This document shows positions 36,282-45,794 of a stretch of DNA of 58,188 nucleotides, piece by piece. The position numbers and the translations under genes are program-made. The notes beneath the pieces were generated by a model. That model did not search any database and was not told the origin of the DNA. It saw only the letters and a list, made by a program, of their open reading frames with translations. Source of the stretch: Pseudomonadota bacterium (GTDB lineage: Bacteria > Pseudomonadota > Gammaproteobacteria > Steroidobacterales > Steroidobacteraceae); contig JANXUT010000054.1 in the NCBI GenBank assembly GCA_025356075.1, forward strand, positions 1 through 58,188, given 5' to 3'. Every line of letters starts with the position of its first letter. Position 1 is the stretch's first letter.

Positions 36282-38597
36282 TCAATATTCCACGACGCCC
36301 TGGATGACTCGCGGGGCGCTCGTGACGACGGGCTCTGTCCCGAGATAGACGTCGGAGCTACTGTTGCTCGGGTCCTTGAGGGACGCCGACGTCGGTAGTG
36401 TCACTCCGGTCGGCGCCAGCAGCTGATCGTTGCTGCACACGCTCGCGGCCTTCACGGCGAAGCGGATCTCACGCTGCAGCCACTTGACGAGGTACGTCGT
36501 TGTCACGCCGTTGACCGAACTCGTCACGACACCCTGCTGCGGCGACACGGTTGGATCGTACGGGATGACGAACTGCGGGACGTAGCGCGAGTTCGGCGTA
36601 GTGCAGTCGACCGGGAGGTTCGTGCTCTGCGACACACAGCTGCCCGGGATCCCCGAGAGGTCGCCGAAGCCGTTGTACTGGAGCACGAGCGTCGTGCCGG
36701 CATAGGCACCGAACGCTGCACCCGCGGGAACCACGAAGTTCACGTTGAGCGGCGCATCGAAGTGGACGAAGTTCGAGCTCGAATCCTTCAGCGCCGCGAA
36801 CTGGTTCCAGCTGCCGGGGCCCGTCTGCCAGACGTAGTAGACGGATGCCGAGTTGACCTGGTAGTCGCAGTAATTCGCCGGGTTCGCATTCCCCGGGCAC
36901 TGCGCGTCGGTCAGGCTCCCGAACAGCCGCCCGCTCTGGATTCCGTTCTGGTACTGCGAGTACGCCTGGTAGTCGGCGGGATTCGTGTCGATGACGGCCT
37001 GCTGGCTCGCATCGCTTAACACGGCACCCGCGACGGTGTAGGACGTGAGCCTACCGACGGGAAGCGGCTGGAAGTTGTTGTAGCTTCCCGCGGTGTAGGG
37101 GGATGCGACCGGATTGCCAGCGGCCTGGCCGAAGTAAGCCGCGAGCGAGCCGGCCGTCGGACAGTTGTTCGCGCAGTAAAGCGTCGCGGGCACGGTGGTG
37201 TCGTCCGGGTAGACGAGATCCTGGACGTGGTAGACGACGGTGATCATCGTCGAATCGACGGCCCCGCTAACGCCGGTCAAGTCGATGAAGAGATCACCGC
37301 CCAAGGACTGCGACCATCCCTGGACGCCGCCCATGCTCGCGAACGCGGATGCGTTGAGCGAGATCGTCGCGGGCAACGTGCTGAGCTGGCAGCCGCTCTG
37401 GCCGCACATCTGCTCGCCCGTCACGACGAACATGCCGGACACCTCGTCCCAGTACATCTCGTACTGGGTGTTCGAGTCGGGGAGTCCAAGCGTCGGCCCG
37501 TTGTTGACGTACGCGTCGAATCGGATCTTGTCGATGCTGTGGAGCGTGCGGCTCTGGCGCGTGTAGCGCGTGAGGCGCCCGCCGTTCGTCGCGACGGTGT
37601 AGTCCGTCGCGGTTGCGGAGCCATCGAGATAGTTGACCTTCTGGACCGTCGAGCCGTTGGCGGGCGCCGGTGAGCCGGACTGCACCGAGAGGCCAAAGTA
37701 GCCGACGAAGCCCTGGTAGTCGGTCCCGCTCACGGTGTACTTGATCGGGAACCCTGAGTTCCGTTCGATGCGATCGCCGGTGGTCGAGTCGTAGAGGCCG
37801 TACTGCCATACCGACAGTCCCGTCGCGGGATCGGTCGCGTCGCGGCTGAAGCATTGCGTATCGTTGGCGGAGTCGCTACGGAGGAAGTAGTTCTGGTCGT
37901 AGGCGAAGTCGAAAGCGAAGGAGCCGTTGCCACCGCCGCCACCCGACTGCTGCGCGGCGACGCTGCCAGTTCCGGTCGCGGTGCCGACGCTGTTCAACTG
38001 CAGCGCGATCGTCTGGCTGCCGCCGTTGTTGTTGTCGACCTCGAAGTAGCTGAGCGTGCCGTTGCCGCCCTCCATGAAGCCGTTCATCAGGCAGCCGCTG
38101 ACTCCCGCGGTCGTGCCGCAGTAGTCCAAGCGAAAGACGCCGTACGGGTTGCTCGCCGAGGGGGCCTCGGTCGCGCTGATGTGCGCGAGCACGGTGACCG
38201 CCGCTCCGTTGCCCTTGTTGAGCGCGATCCACGCCTTCACGAGCATGGGGTCGCTGTTCGAGGCCCGGGTCGAATCGACGATCGTCGTCATGTAGTTGGG
38301 GGCCGCCGCCGCACCGGCGCTCGTGCCCGACGTGCTCGCCCCCGACTTCGCGGAGTCGCAGGCGTTCTGGTCGATGAGCGCGATGTACGGGCCCTGGTTC
38401 ACGAGCGCGTCCGGGCGCATGGAGCTCATGATGCAGGTGATCATGTTGACGCCGCCGATCGTGTCGGAGGTCGCGTCCTGGACGTAGCTCTTTTGCGCAT
38501 CGCTCATGTACGCGGACGAGGCAGGAAGGCCGGAGGCGTGGGCGCTGCCGCAGATGACTGCAGCGGCGAGCAGAATCAGGGGTAGCTGGCGTGACAT
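36282..38597 (-). CDS. Large exported protein of unknown function
   Basis: The protein has 771 residues. ATG 38597 is chosen for GGAG eight bases upstream and the signal peptide (LPLILLAAAVICGSAHA); an open frame further upstream overlaps the lipoprotein gene. The mature part is rich in Ser, Thr, Gly, Asn and Tyr, with many predicted strands and about 15 Cys, consistent with a secreted or surface beta protein. Several stretches such as GVFRLDYCGTTAGVSGCLMNGF, YDQNYFLRSDSANDTQCFSRDA and QFVIPYDPTV have no motif I recognise. It follows a 60-residue lipoprotein with a 17-base gap, so the two probably form one operon and may act as a surface pair. Confidence 0.7.
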   Translation of the reverse strand: MSRQLPLILLAAAVICGSAHASGLPASSAYMSDAQKSYVQDATSDTIGGVNMITCIMSSMRPDALVNQGPYIALIDQNACDSAKSGASTSGTSAGAAAAPNYMTTIVDSTRASNSDPMLVKAWIALNKGNGAAVTVLAHISATEAPSASNPYGVFRLDYCGTTAGVSGCLMNGFMEGGNGTLSYFEVDNNNGGSQTIALQLNSVGTATGTGSVAAQQSGGGGGNGSFAFDFAYDQNYFLRSDSANDTQCFSRDATDPATGLSVWQYGLYDSTTGDRIERNSGFPIKYTVSGTDYQGFVGYFGLSVQSGSPAPANGSTVQKVNYLDGSATATDYTVATNGGRLTRYTRQSRTLHSIDKIRFDAYVNNGPTLGLPDSNTQYEMYWDEVSGMFVVTGEQMCGQSGCQLSTLPATISLNASAFASMGGVQGWSQSLGGDLFIDLTGVSGAVDSTMITVVYHVQDLVYPDDTTVPATLYCANNCPTAGSLAAYFGQAAGNPVASPYTAGSYNNFQPLPVGRLTSYTVAGAVLSDASQQAVIDTNPADYQAYSQYQNGIQSGRLFGSLTDAQCPGNANPANYCDYQVNSASVYYVWQTGPGSWNQFAALKDSSSNFVHFDAPLNVNFVVPAGAAFGAYAGTTLVLQYNGFGDLSGIPGSCVSQSTNLPVDCTTPNSRYVPQFVIPYDPTVSPQQGVVTSSVNGVTTTYLVKWLQREIRFAVKAASVCSNDQLLAPTGVTLPTSASLKDPSNSSSDVYLGTEPVVTSAPRVIQGVVEY

Positions 38598-38614
38598 TCT
38601 GGATTCTCCGGGAC

Positions 38615-38797
38615 CTAGTTGCTGTTCGTCGCGGTCACGACCGAGACGTTGCTCGGGATCGCGACGCCAGTGATCTGGGCGGGCGGCGGCGGCGGTGTCG
38701 TCGCGGGCGAGCTGCTTGAGCCGCCACAGCCGATGAGCATCGCTGCGACTACGGCGCCGCTCGCGGCGCGAAGGATCCACTCGTGGCGTTTCGTCAT
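38615..38797 (-). CDS. 60-residue lipoprotein
   Basis: ATG 38797 has GAGG eight bases upstream. The product has a short charged start, a hydrophobic run and the lipobox LIGC, giving an acylated Cys followed by GGSSSSPATTPPPPP, a typical tether. Only about 35 residues remain after the Cys. It is the first gene of the operon with the 771-residue exported protein and may anchor it or mark a processed surface peptide. Confidence 0.68.
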   Translation of the reverse strand: MTKRHEWILRAASGAVVAAMLIGCGGSSSSPATTPPPPPAQITGVAIPSNVSVVTATNSN

Positions 38798-39383
38798 ACC
38801 GATTACCTCGTTAAGTTCAAATCCCCGCGCACGCACCGGTCGCGAGCATCCGCGCAGAGATGCGGCACGTCATCGCTGGTCGCTCGGGTGAGTGCGGTCG
38901 CGCCGCTCGGGCTATTGGTTACTCGCGACACGTCACGTGTAGGGCAACGGCCGGCGGCGCCGATCCTGAAGGCGTCCGGAGTTCCCGCTGGACCAACGTT
39001 TGCGTGAATCGGGATGCAGCGCCCGATTCGCCTCGGCGATCCGGGACGGGCTAGGAATTGGCATGTCTTTTGCTGGCACCCCGGCCGTGCGGGTGTGACG
39101 TGCGCACGCTCGACGGAATCGGGCGGCGACCCTCCCCCGCGCCGCGCGATGAACGCGTCCGCCGACGGGGCCGCGATCAGCGGCAGGCGTCGGTTCTCGC
39201 TCGTTTCGTTGCGTGTTGCGGGGCGCCGGCCGGCGCGCGGCGTCTACGAGGACGCCGTGAGCCGCACCCCACTCTTTATATAGTGCGTCTTGCCGAGGGA
39301 CACGTCGGCCGGCCGCAGAATTATCACCGCGCCGGCAGGGGGTCGAGCGGGATGTTCGCGCTGGTTGGTTGGACGATCGCCGC
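38798..39383. other. Intergenic region without a recognised gene
   Basis: These 586 bases lie between the start of the lipoprotein operon and the end of the serine hydrolase gene, both on the minus strand. They must hold the lipoprotein promoter. Short open frames on the plus strand are Arg-rich and look like shadows. No RNA gene or clear terminator is seen. Confidence 0.4.
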
Positions 39384-40568
39384 TCAGCTGCCCGCGGGGC
39401 AGGTGAATGGCTTCACCGCCGGGCGCAGCTTCTCGAGGATGATGCGGTCGTAGTACTTGGGGTCGAGGATGTTCCAGGCTGTCGTCACCGCGACGACCCC
39501 GTCCTCCGGCATCACGTAGACGTACTGCCCCCCGAACCCCATCCCCGTCCATGCAAACCGCTTTCCATCGGCATAGGGCACGAGCCACCACTGGTAGCCG
39601 TAGCGAAAGCCGTCGCCAGGATCGGAGCGCGGCGTCACGGAGTCGAGTACCCAGTCCTCGCCGAGAAGACGGACGCCGTGCCACATCCCGTGGTGGCGGT
39701 AGAGCTCACCGATCGTCGCGAGCCCGAAGTCCGTCAGGAAGAGCCCGCCTTCGGTATCGACCTCGCCGAGGGGGCTGCGCTTCCAGTGGTAGTCGTGGAT
39801 GCCGAGCGGCTCGAAGAGATGGCTGCGCGCGTAATCCTCGAGGTCCTGGCCGGTTTCCTTCCGGAAGATGTGGGCGAGGAGTTCGCTGACCCCGCTCGAG
39901 TAGGCGAAGTGGGTGCCGGGCGCGTACGCCATCGGCTGGTCGATCACGAAGGCGACCCAATCGCGCGTCCCCTCCATGAGGGCCGCGGCGTTCTTGGGGT
40001 CGGCGTACGGCAGGTCCTCGTTCCAGTCGAGGCCCGACGTCATCGTCAGGAGGTGGCGCAGCGTCATCGCGCGCTTTCGCGCATCGACGTGCTTTACGCG
40101 GGCTGCGTCGAACCAGTGCAGCACCGGAGTGTCGAGCGGCGCCTTGAAATCACCGTGCAGGATCGCGGCGCCGATGGTCGCCGAGGTCGCCGACTTCGTG
40201 ATCGACTGCATCGTGTGCGCGGCGGTTCCATGCCAGAACGGGTGCCAGGCCGGGTCGAAGTAGTTGTAGGGGCCGGTGAGGTAAGGATTGAGCGGGCCGA
40301 CCTCGCGGGCTTCCTTGCCGTAGATCGTCGCGTAGTCGTGGCTGTAGCGCCGCTCGTAGGCGAGCGAGCCGCAGCGCAGCACGAGGAGGCTGTCAACGAG
40401 CGGTATGACACCGCTCTGAAAATCCGCATCGAGGGCGTCCAGCGCGCGGGTGTCGAGGCCAACTGAATCCGGGTTCACCCGGGGCCGCTCTTCTCCCGCG
40501 ACGGCCGGAGTCGCTACGGGCGCGAGCACCAATATCGAGAGCGCGATCCGAACGACGATTCCTCGCAT
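39384..40568 (-). CDS. Exported beta-lactamase-type serine hydrolase
   Basis: The protein has 394 residues from ATG 40568 (GGGGA upstream), with a signal peptide (IALSILVLAPVATPAVAG). It belongs to the class C beta-lactamase/esterase family: Ser122-Ile-Thr-Lys125 in MQSITKSATSA, the tyrosine motif FAYSSGVSELLAHI, and a late GFGGQYVYVMPEDGVVAVTT region in place of KTG. Such proteins are usually esterases, amidases or peptidases acting in the periplasm rather than true lactamases. It lies downstream of a TonB-dependent receptor gene that runs the same way; the receptor gene is separated by 231 bases. Confidence 0.85.
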   Translation of the reverse strand: MRGIVVRIALSILVLAPVATPAVAGEERPRVNPDSVGLDTRALDALDADFQSGVIPLVDSLLVLRCGSLAYERRYSHDYATIYGKEAREVGPLNPYLTGPYNYFDPAWHPFWHGTAAHTMQSITKSATSATIGAAILHGDFKAPLDTPVLHWFDAARVKHVDARKRAMTLRHLLTMTSGLDWNEDLPYADPKNAAALMEGTRDWVAFVIDQPMAYAPGTHFAYSSGVSELLAHIFRKETGQDLEDYARSHLFEPLGIHDYHWKRSPLGEVDTEGGLFLTDFGLATIGELYRHHGMWHGVRLLGEDWVLDSVTPRSDPGDGFRYGYQWWLVPYADGKRFAWTGMGFGGQYVYVMPEDGVVAVTTAWNILDPKYYDRIILEKLRPAVKPFTCPAGS

Positions 40569-40799
40569 CTGAGTCCCCGTATTGAACGAGCCGAACTCGG
40601 CAATTCCAAGCCCCCCAAGTATAGGCGTTGCACGACAGCAGGGTCGATACAGCGCGTTCGAAGGTGCCTCTCGAGGAGGCCGACGTCGGTCAGTCACAGG
40701 TGCCGGCCGAGCCCTGTTCATTCCGTTGGCTCCCGCCGAGGCCCGCGCCCGGTGGTGGCGTCGAGCGATCTGCCCGGACGGAGCCAGCAGCATCGACTG

Positions 40800-42719
40800 C
40801 TAGAGATCGACGGTTACCGTGAGCGTGTAGTTTCGCTTGAGCTGCGGAACGACGGCATAGACAGGTGAAATCGTGACACCGGGCTCATTCGTCGCATTGC
40901 CGACATCGAGTCGCGCCGAGCAGCTGCGCTCGCGCAGCTTGAACCGGTACCGGATGCCGGCGTTGAGTGTCGTGAGCGGCGAGAGGCTCCGCGAGCCATC
41001 GCGCGAGACGACCCTCGAGGAAAGGGAGGTCCACTGCAGTGAGCCGGCCCAGCCGCCGAGTGACGCGGGCGCGTAGTCGACGTTGACGTTGACGGTCCGT
41101 GGCACGGGTCCAACGGGGACCGCCTCGGCTCCATCGAGCGCCGTCAGCTGCACCTTCGGACGCAGCCACACGGCTCCGGCAACGACGGTGAGCCCACCGG
41201 CCGCACTCGCCGTCACCGAGCTCTCGACCCCGGTCGAGGTGATCGCGCCGAGCTCGGAGTAGAGGTCCGCGGAGTCGATGCCGAAATAGGACTTGTGGAT
41301 CTTGAAGCCACCGACGAGTAACTGCAGGTTTTGCCGAAAAAGTATTCGGACACCGGCGTCGGCCTGCCACGTCGGCGTTGCCGGAGGCAACTCGCCGCGA
41401 TTGACCGCGGACGAGGGGGCCATCACGGAGTCCTCGAGCCCGCGGGTGTAGCTGCCGTAGAACCTGGCGTATGTCGAGGCATCGGCCGTGAAACTGATCG
41501 TTGGCAGGACTTCCGTCGTTTCCTGGGTGTCGGTGGGCGTGCCCGGGCTCGTGATCACGCGTCGGTACCGGGTTCGAAGGACTCCGACGTTGACGGAGCC
41601 CACGTTCTTCCAGATCTCGCTGTAGTTCACGCCGACGCCGGCCTGGGTGACGACGTCCCGGCTCTTGTCGGAGAAGGAGATCGGTGGTTCGGCGACCTCG
41701 ACGTGCTGGTAGATCGAGGCCGTACCGAGATCGGTCACCGAGTCGCCGCCATAGCCGCGATCGACGTGCCTGCCACGAACGGCGAGCGTCAGTTCGCGGC
41801 GATGCGTTCCGTCGTCGGTCGTCCGAACGGCCCGGACGTCACCGGAGTACGACCCCATGCGGCGGGCGGGTGAGACATCGAGGACGTGGTCGGCCGTGCC
41901 GTCGGGCTTAAGGCCAATCAGGAGGTCGTTGAAATTCGTGCTGTTCTCATCGAGCGAGCGGAATACGCCCGACTTGAGGCTCCAGTGGCCACCGAGTCCG
42001 ATGGTCGCGATGACGCCGGCGGTCACCTGGTTCCACTTCCAGGTCGACCAGCCCTGCGTCGGCAGGTCCTGTTCCTGAAAGTACGGCACCGGGTTCATCC
42101 GGTCGGCGTACACAAAAGGCGTTTCCCGCCGTTCGGTGTTGAAGATGTAGCCGAAGAAGGGAACGATGACCGTATTCGCGCTCGGCTGGATCCGGGCGAG
42201 GACCGAGATCGCGCGCCTGGTACTACTGAGCGCGTAGTTGTAGTCGAAATCCTCTGCATCCGCGACGTTGACGCCGATGCTGAACAGGTCCTTAACGACC
42301 GGATACTGCGTGTCGAGTTCGGCCGCGAACTGGCTGAGCGGCCCCCGGATCAGCACGGCGCTAGCGCTCGGGGCCATGCCGGGGATCCGCAGGTGGTAGT
42401 CGGCGATTCCGCTGGGGGAGGGGAACGCGTAGGACTGCGCGGCGATGCCGACGCGCATGTCGCTTCCGGTGAAAAGGTACGGATTGGAGGATTGCGGCTG
42501 CTGGTCGTAGTAGAAGCCCTCGATCCGGAGGTTCTCCGCCTGGCTCGGATTGAAGCCGCGAGCGTTCGTTGGGCTGTAGAGGCCGATGGTCTGCGTGCCG
42601 ACGACCGTTCCGAAGGCGTCGCTGGCCGCGGTCACGGCATTCTCATCGGCACGTTGTGCGAAGGCGGCCGGTGCAACGACCAGCGTCACGACGAGTAGCG
42701 TCAGGTGCAGGCGAAACAC
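40800..42719 (-). CDS. TonB-dependent receptor-like outer-membrane protein
   Basis: The protein has 639 residues. GTG 42719 is chosen because it starts a signal peptide (FRLHLTLLVVTLVVAPAAFAQ); the frame open upstream is Arg-rich. The plug is recognisable (TVVGTQTIGLYSPTNARGFNPSQAENLRIEGFYYDQQ, SVLIRGP-like SAVLIRGPLSQFAAELDT) and the rest is beta-barrel with alternating strands, ending in an aromatic-poor VTVDL. It fits siderophore-type receptors. No clear N-terminal TonB box is visible. Its natural substrate is unknown; neighbours are a serine hydrolase and a haloacetate-dehalogenase-like enzyme. Confidence 0.82.
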   Translation of the reverse strand: MFRLHLTLLVVTLVVAPAAFAQRADENAVTAASDAFGTVVGTQTIGLYSPTNARGFNPSQAENLRIEGFYYDQQPQSSNPYLFTGSDMRVGIAAQSYAFPSPSGIADYHLRIPGMAPSASAVLIRGPLSQFAAELDTQYPVVKDLFSIGVNVADAEDFDYNYALSSTRRAISVLARIQPSANTVIVPFFGYIFNTERRETPFVYADRMNPVPYFQEQDLPTQGWSTWKWNQVTAGVIATIGLGGHWSLKSGVFRSLDENSTNFNDLLIGLKPDGTADHVLDVSPARRMGSYSGDVRAVRTTDDGTHRRELTLAVRGRHVDRGYGGDSVTDLGTASIYQHVEVAEPPISFSDKSRDVVTQAGVGVNYSEIWKNVGSVNVGVLRTRYRRVITSPGTPTDTQETTEVLPTISFTADASTYARFYGSYTRGLEDSVMAPSSAVNRGELPPATPTWQADAGVRILFRQNLQLLVGGFKIHKSYFGIDSADLYSELGAITSTGVESSVTASAAGGLTVVAGAVWLRPKVQLTALDGAEAVPVGPVPRTVNVNVDYAPASLGGWAGSLQWTSLSSRVVSRDGSRSLSPLTTLNAGIRYRFKLRERSCSARLDVGNATNEPGVTISPVYAVVPQLKRNYTLTVTVDL

Positions 42720-42877
42720 AGTCCCTCGTCCCCCCAAAGCGAGCGATCCCGTGTTCAGGATCTTATCGCGTCTCAGGCGAGGACGTAGACGAGCGCCACT
42801 GTGTCGGCTGCAATGAGGCTGAACCCCTCCCCTGAGCTCGGTGACATCCCGCGGTTCACGCTTCATCGAGCGAGCGC

Positions 42878-43783
42878 CTAGCGTCCCCGCGGCCTGTCGA
42901 GGAACTCGAGCAAGGCGTCCGCCGTTTCCCGCGGTGCCTCTTCCTGCAGGGCGTGCCCGCAATCGAGTCCGCGGCCGTCGACATCCGAGGCGACCGCGCG
43001 CCATGTCGCGAGCACGTCGAAGAACTGGCCCACGACCCCCTGCATCCCCCAGAGGGCGAGCAGCGGGCACGCCAGTGGACGGGACGAGTCGGCGGCGTCG
43101 TGCTCAAGGTCGATCGAGGCGGCCGCGCGATAGTCCTCGCACACCGCATGGACCGCGCCCGGCGCGCGATAGCACCTTAAATACTCGCGCACATGTGCCT
43201 CGTCCGGAATGCCGGCCGTCCTGCTCTGCCCGCTCAAGTGGCTGCGCAGGAAGAACTCGAGGTCACCCAGGATCAGGCGTTCGGGTAGTGGCGCCCGCTG
43301 GATCAGGAAGAACCACCAGAAGTAGCGGGTCGCGAACGCGCAATTCGTCCGTGCGTACATCGTCGCGGTCGGCGCGATATCGAGGACGGCGACGCGCTCG
43401 ACCTGCGAGGTAAAATCGAGCGCCATACGGTGCGCGACGCGGGCGCCTCGATCGTGGCCGACGACCGAAAACGACCGGTGGCCGAGGCCCTGCATGACGG
43501 CGACCTGGTCCCGTGCCATCGATCGCTTCGAGTAAGCGACGTGGTTCTCTCCGTCCGGCGGCCTCGACGAGTCGCCATCGCCACGAAGGGCGGTCGCGAT
43601 GACCGAGTCGCCGGCTGCGACCAGTCGCGGTGCGACCTCCGACCACGTCACGTGCGTCTGCGGGTGACCGTGGAGCAAGAGGATCGGCGGGCCCTTGCCA
43701 CCGCGGACCCCGTGGATGATGACCCCGGGCTCCGCCTCGATGTCGAACGCCGAGAACCCCGGCATGAGGTCAGGCGCCGGCAT
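42878..43783 (-). CDS. Alpha/beta hydrolase, haloacetate-dehalogenase-like
   Basis: The protein has 301 residues (a second ATG at 43765 is possible). The nucleophile elbow is [11 protein letters not shown] with Asp111, Arg112 and Arg115, as in fluoroacetate dehalogenases, where the two Arg hold the substrate carboxylate. LLLHGHPQT supplies the oxyanion loop; the catalytic His is in [10 protein letters not shown]. The cap has [18 protein letters not shown], where characterised enzymes have HWFFL: the halide-binding His is Trp156 here. IREYLRCYR-like [21 protein letters not shown] is also typical. The start overlaps the end of a broken dctA-type transporter gene, suggesting an old uptake-and-dehalogenation operon. 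The substrate may be a halo-acid or another carboxylate. Confidence 0.83.
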   Translation of the reverse strand: MPAPDLMPGFSAFDIEAEPGVIIHGVRGGKGPPILLLHGHPQTHVTWSEVAPRLVAAGDSVIATALRGDGDSSRPPDGENHVAYSKRSMARDQVAVMQGLGHRSFSVVGHDRGARVAHRMALDFTSQVERVAVLDIAPTATMYARTNCAFATRYFWWFFLIQRAPLPERLILGDLEFFLRSHLSGQSRTAGIPDEAHVREYLRCYRAPGAVHAVCEDYRAAASIDLEHDAADSSRPLACPLLALWGMQGVVGQFFDVLATWRAVASDVDGRGLDCGHALQEEAPRETADALLEFLDRPRGR

Positions 43784-44348
43784 CGGACGCCTCCGGAGCG
43801 GCTCTGCTCCACGTTACTTCGCCGAGCACGCGAGCTATCCGGTCACGGTCAAGCGCGCCTTCCCACCTCGCGACGGCCACGGTCGCGACTCCATTGCCGA
43901 TGAAGTTCGTGATCGCCCTCGCCTCGGACATGAACCGATCCACCCGGAGGAGAAGCGCGAGTCCCGCGACCGGGAGCTCCGGAAAGGAGGAGAGCGTCGC
44001 CGCGAGCGTGATGAACCCGCCGCCCGCAACGGCGGCCGCGCCCTTCGAGGTGAGCAGCAGCACTCCCATGATCGCGAGCTGCTGCTCCCACGAGAGCTCG
44101 ACGTGTGCGGCCCGCGCGATGAAGAGCATCGCCATCGAGAGGTAAATGGACGTGCCATCGAGATTGAACGAGTAGCCCGTCGGAACGACGAGACCGACGA
44201 CCGGCCTCGCGCAGCCGAGCCCCTCGAGCTTGACCATCAGTCGGGGCAGCGCGCTCTCGGCGGTCGAGGTCTCGAGCACGAGGACCAGTTCATCGCGGAT
44301 GTAGAGGAGAAAACGCCACAGGCTGAACCCTGCCGCGCGCGCGATCCC
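43770..44348 (-). pseudogene. dctA: C-terminal remnant of a dicarboxylate:cation symporter (DctA type)
   Basis: About 190 codons match the C-terminal half of Dct[77 protein letters not shown] and [26 protein letters not shown]. There is no start codon of its own at the left limit; family similarity stops near 44348, and beyond it the same DNA codes, on the other strand, the end of a carboxylesterase. The transporter is therefore cut by a rearrangement and cannot work. Its stop lies inside the start of the dehalogenase-like gene. Confidence 0.8.
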
Positions 44349-44354
44349 GCGCGG

Positions 44355-44588
44355 TACGAACTCGCCGATCGGATGATGGACACGTGGGCTGCGTTCGCGC
44401 GCACAGGCAATCCGTCGGCGCCTTCAGGGCCCGAGTGGCCTCGCTACGAGAAGGCCCGGCGGCCGACGACGGAACCCGGGCCGCAGTGGCGCGTGGTGGA
44501 CGACCCGCCTTCGGATCAACGCAAGATCTGGCGCGACACGCTGCCGGCGGTCGATTATGCGTGGCGGTTTCTGCAGCAAAACCGCTAG
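44355..44588 (+). pseudogene. C-terminal remnant of a type-B carboxylesterase
   Basis: The frame [52 protein letters not shown] matches the last 75-80 residues of carboxylesterase/para-nitrobenzyl-esterase proteins. Nothing of the catalytic part precedes it: upstream of about 44350 the DNA is the dctA remnant on the opposite strand. It is a fragment left by the same rearrangement. Confidence 0.72.
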
Positions 44589-44687
44589 TCGCCAGGACAT
44601 CCTTTTGGCCGTCGACGGTCTGATGCGAACGCCATTGGCAGAACATCGGGCCCGGGCGGCGCTACTCGCGGGAAAGGCAGGAGTCGC

Positions 44688-45794
44688 CTACTGGTGACCG
44701 AGCGGCATCGCGTCGGCGACCGTGACGAGCCGACGCCCGCGAAGCGCTACGACCGGTTCCCCGTTCCCCGGTGGCGCCTCGATCGCCCGCGCGATGAACG
44801 TACGGTACGACTGCCACCGCGTCTCGGTCACGTGGTGTGATTCCGACAGCATGCTATGTAGCGAGCGCAGATGGCTGCCGCGCTGTTCTTGCGCCCTCGC
44901 CTCGTAGAGCGCCGCATCGCCACGCGACTCGACGGCGACGGCGTAACGAGCCTCGGAAATGGTGCAAGCAAGCCCCTGAGATGACAACGCATCGCGGGCG
45001 AGGCCCGCGTCACCGACGGCAATAGCGCCCGCGTGAGTTGCCCATTGCACCGAGGCCACGTGTGCTCGGTCGGTAGACGGCGCCTCCCACGGCGGAACGC
45101 CGTCATACAGCCAAGGCAGCGCAACTCGACAAGCGTCGGATCGATCCGCGTGCCGGGAGTGTTGCCCGCGCTCAGAGGTCACAATGCCGAGCGTTAGGCA
45201 ATCTCGCGTGCCGAGTCGGTAGCAATAGCCATCGGCGAGGGTGGCAATCCTGAAGCCAGGCTCGAATGAATGACTCTGCTGCGCGCGCCAGAGGCTCGTT
45301 CGGGCGTACCACGGTGAAGGCGCCGTCACGCGCTGCGCTGCCAGCACGGATGCACGGCCCGTCGCGTCGAGGACGACACCGCCTCTTCGGACGTGGGGAT
45401 CGACCATCGAGCGCAGCACTGCGCGGCTGCGCGGCGCCGGTGCGAGCGTAAGCCGCGGATGGCGGAGCACCCGCGCAAATAGTGCCGCTTCCAGTGCGCC
45501 GCGCTCGACATGGACCGTGCCGGGTGAGGCGATCGTGGCTGGTGCACCACCTGACCAGCTGACGAGTCGGGAATCGTGGACCCGGAGATCGGAAAAGGTT
45601 CGCGGGTCAACGCCAAGCTCGATCAGCGCGGCGATCGTGACGACCGGCACCGAATCCACCCGCGCCGGGATGTTGCGCGCGAATCCAGCCCGTGCGATGA
45701 GGAGCACCCTCCCCTCGCGCAACGCGAGCAACGCCGACACGAGCCCGGCGACGCCGGATCCGACCACAACGTTTCGATAGGGGCTTGCGGTCAG
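44688..45794 (-). CDS. QhpG/LodB-like FAD-dependent oxidoreductase
   Basis: The protein has 368 residues if it starts at CTG 45794. Only this start keeps the full Rossmann opening YRNVVVGSGVAGLVSALLAL; the first GTG (45767) would cut off the first strand. The CTG overlaps the TGA of the upstream gene as CTGA, like the ATGA overlaps of the two previous junctions. Further marks are LDATGRASVLAAQR and the late GDAGLARDALSSQGLACTISEARYA, as in flavin halogenase/QhpG/LodB-type monooxygenases. LodB and QhpG are flavoproteins needed to make the cysteine tryptophylquinone cofactor. It is the last gene of the operon with the split LodA-like genes, so the same role is proposed. Confidence 0.8.
   Translation of the reverse strand: MTASPYRNVVVGSGVAGLVSALLALREGRVLLIARAGFARNIPARVDSVPVVTIAALIELGVDPRTFSDLRVHDSRLVSWSGGAPATIASPGTVHVERGALEAALFARVLRHPRLTLAPAPRSRAVLRSMVDPHVRRGGVVLDATGRASVLAAQRVTAPSPWYARTSLWRAQQSHSFEPGFRIATLADGYCYRLGTRDCLTLGIVTSERGQHSRHADRSDACRVALPWLYDGVPPWEAPSTDRAHVASVQWATHAGAIAVGDAGLARDALSSQGLACTISEARYAVAVESRGDAALYEARAQEQRGSHLRSLHSMLSESHHVTETRWQSYRTFIARAIEAPPGNGEPVVALRGRRLVTVADAMPLGHQ

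Noticed and set aside
39369-40466. 365-codon plus-strand frame opposite the serine hydrolase
   Set aside because: The opposite strand has a signal peptide, SxxK and YSS motifs; this frame has none.
43695-44588. Single 297-codon plus-strand gene spanning the dctA/carboxylesterase junction
   Set aside because: Only its last 75-80 codons resemble a protein family; the first part is antisense to the dctA remnant and the hydrolase start.
44688-45794. Naming the flavoprotein a tryptophan halogenase
   Set aside because: It shares the general flavin monooxygenase layout, but I see no clear halogenase WxWxIP motif; context favours a cofactor-maturation role.
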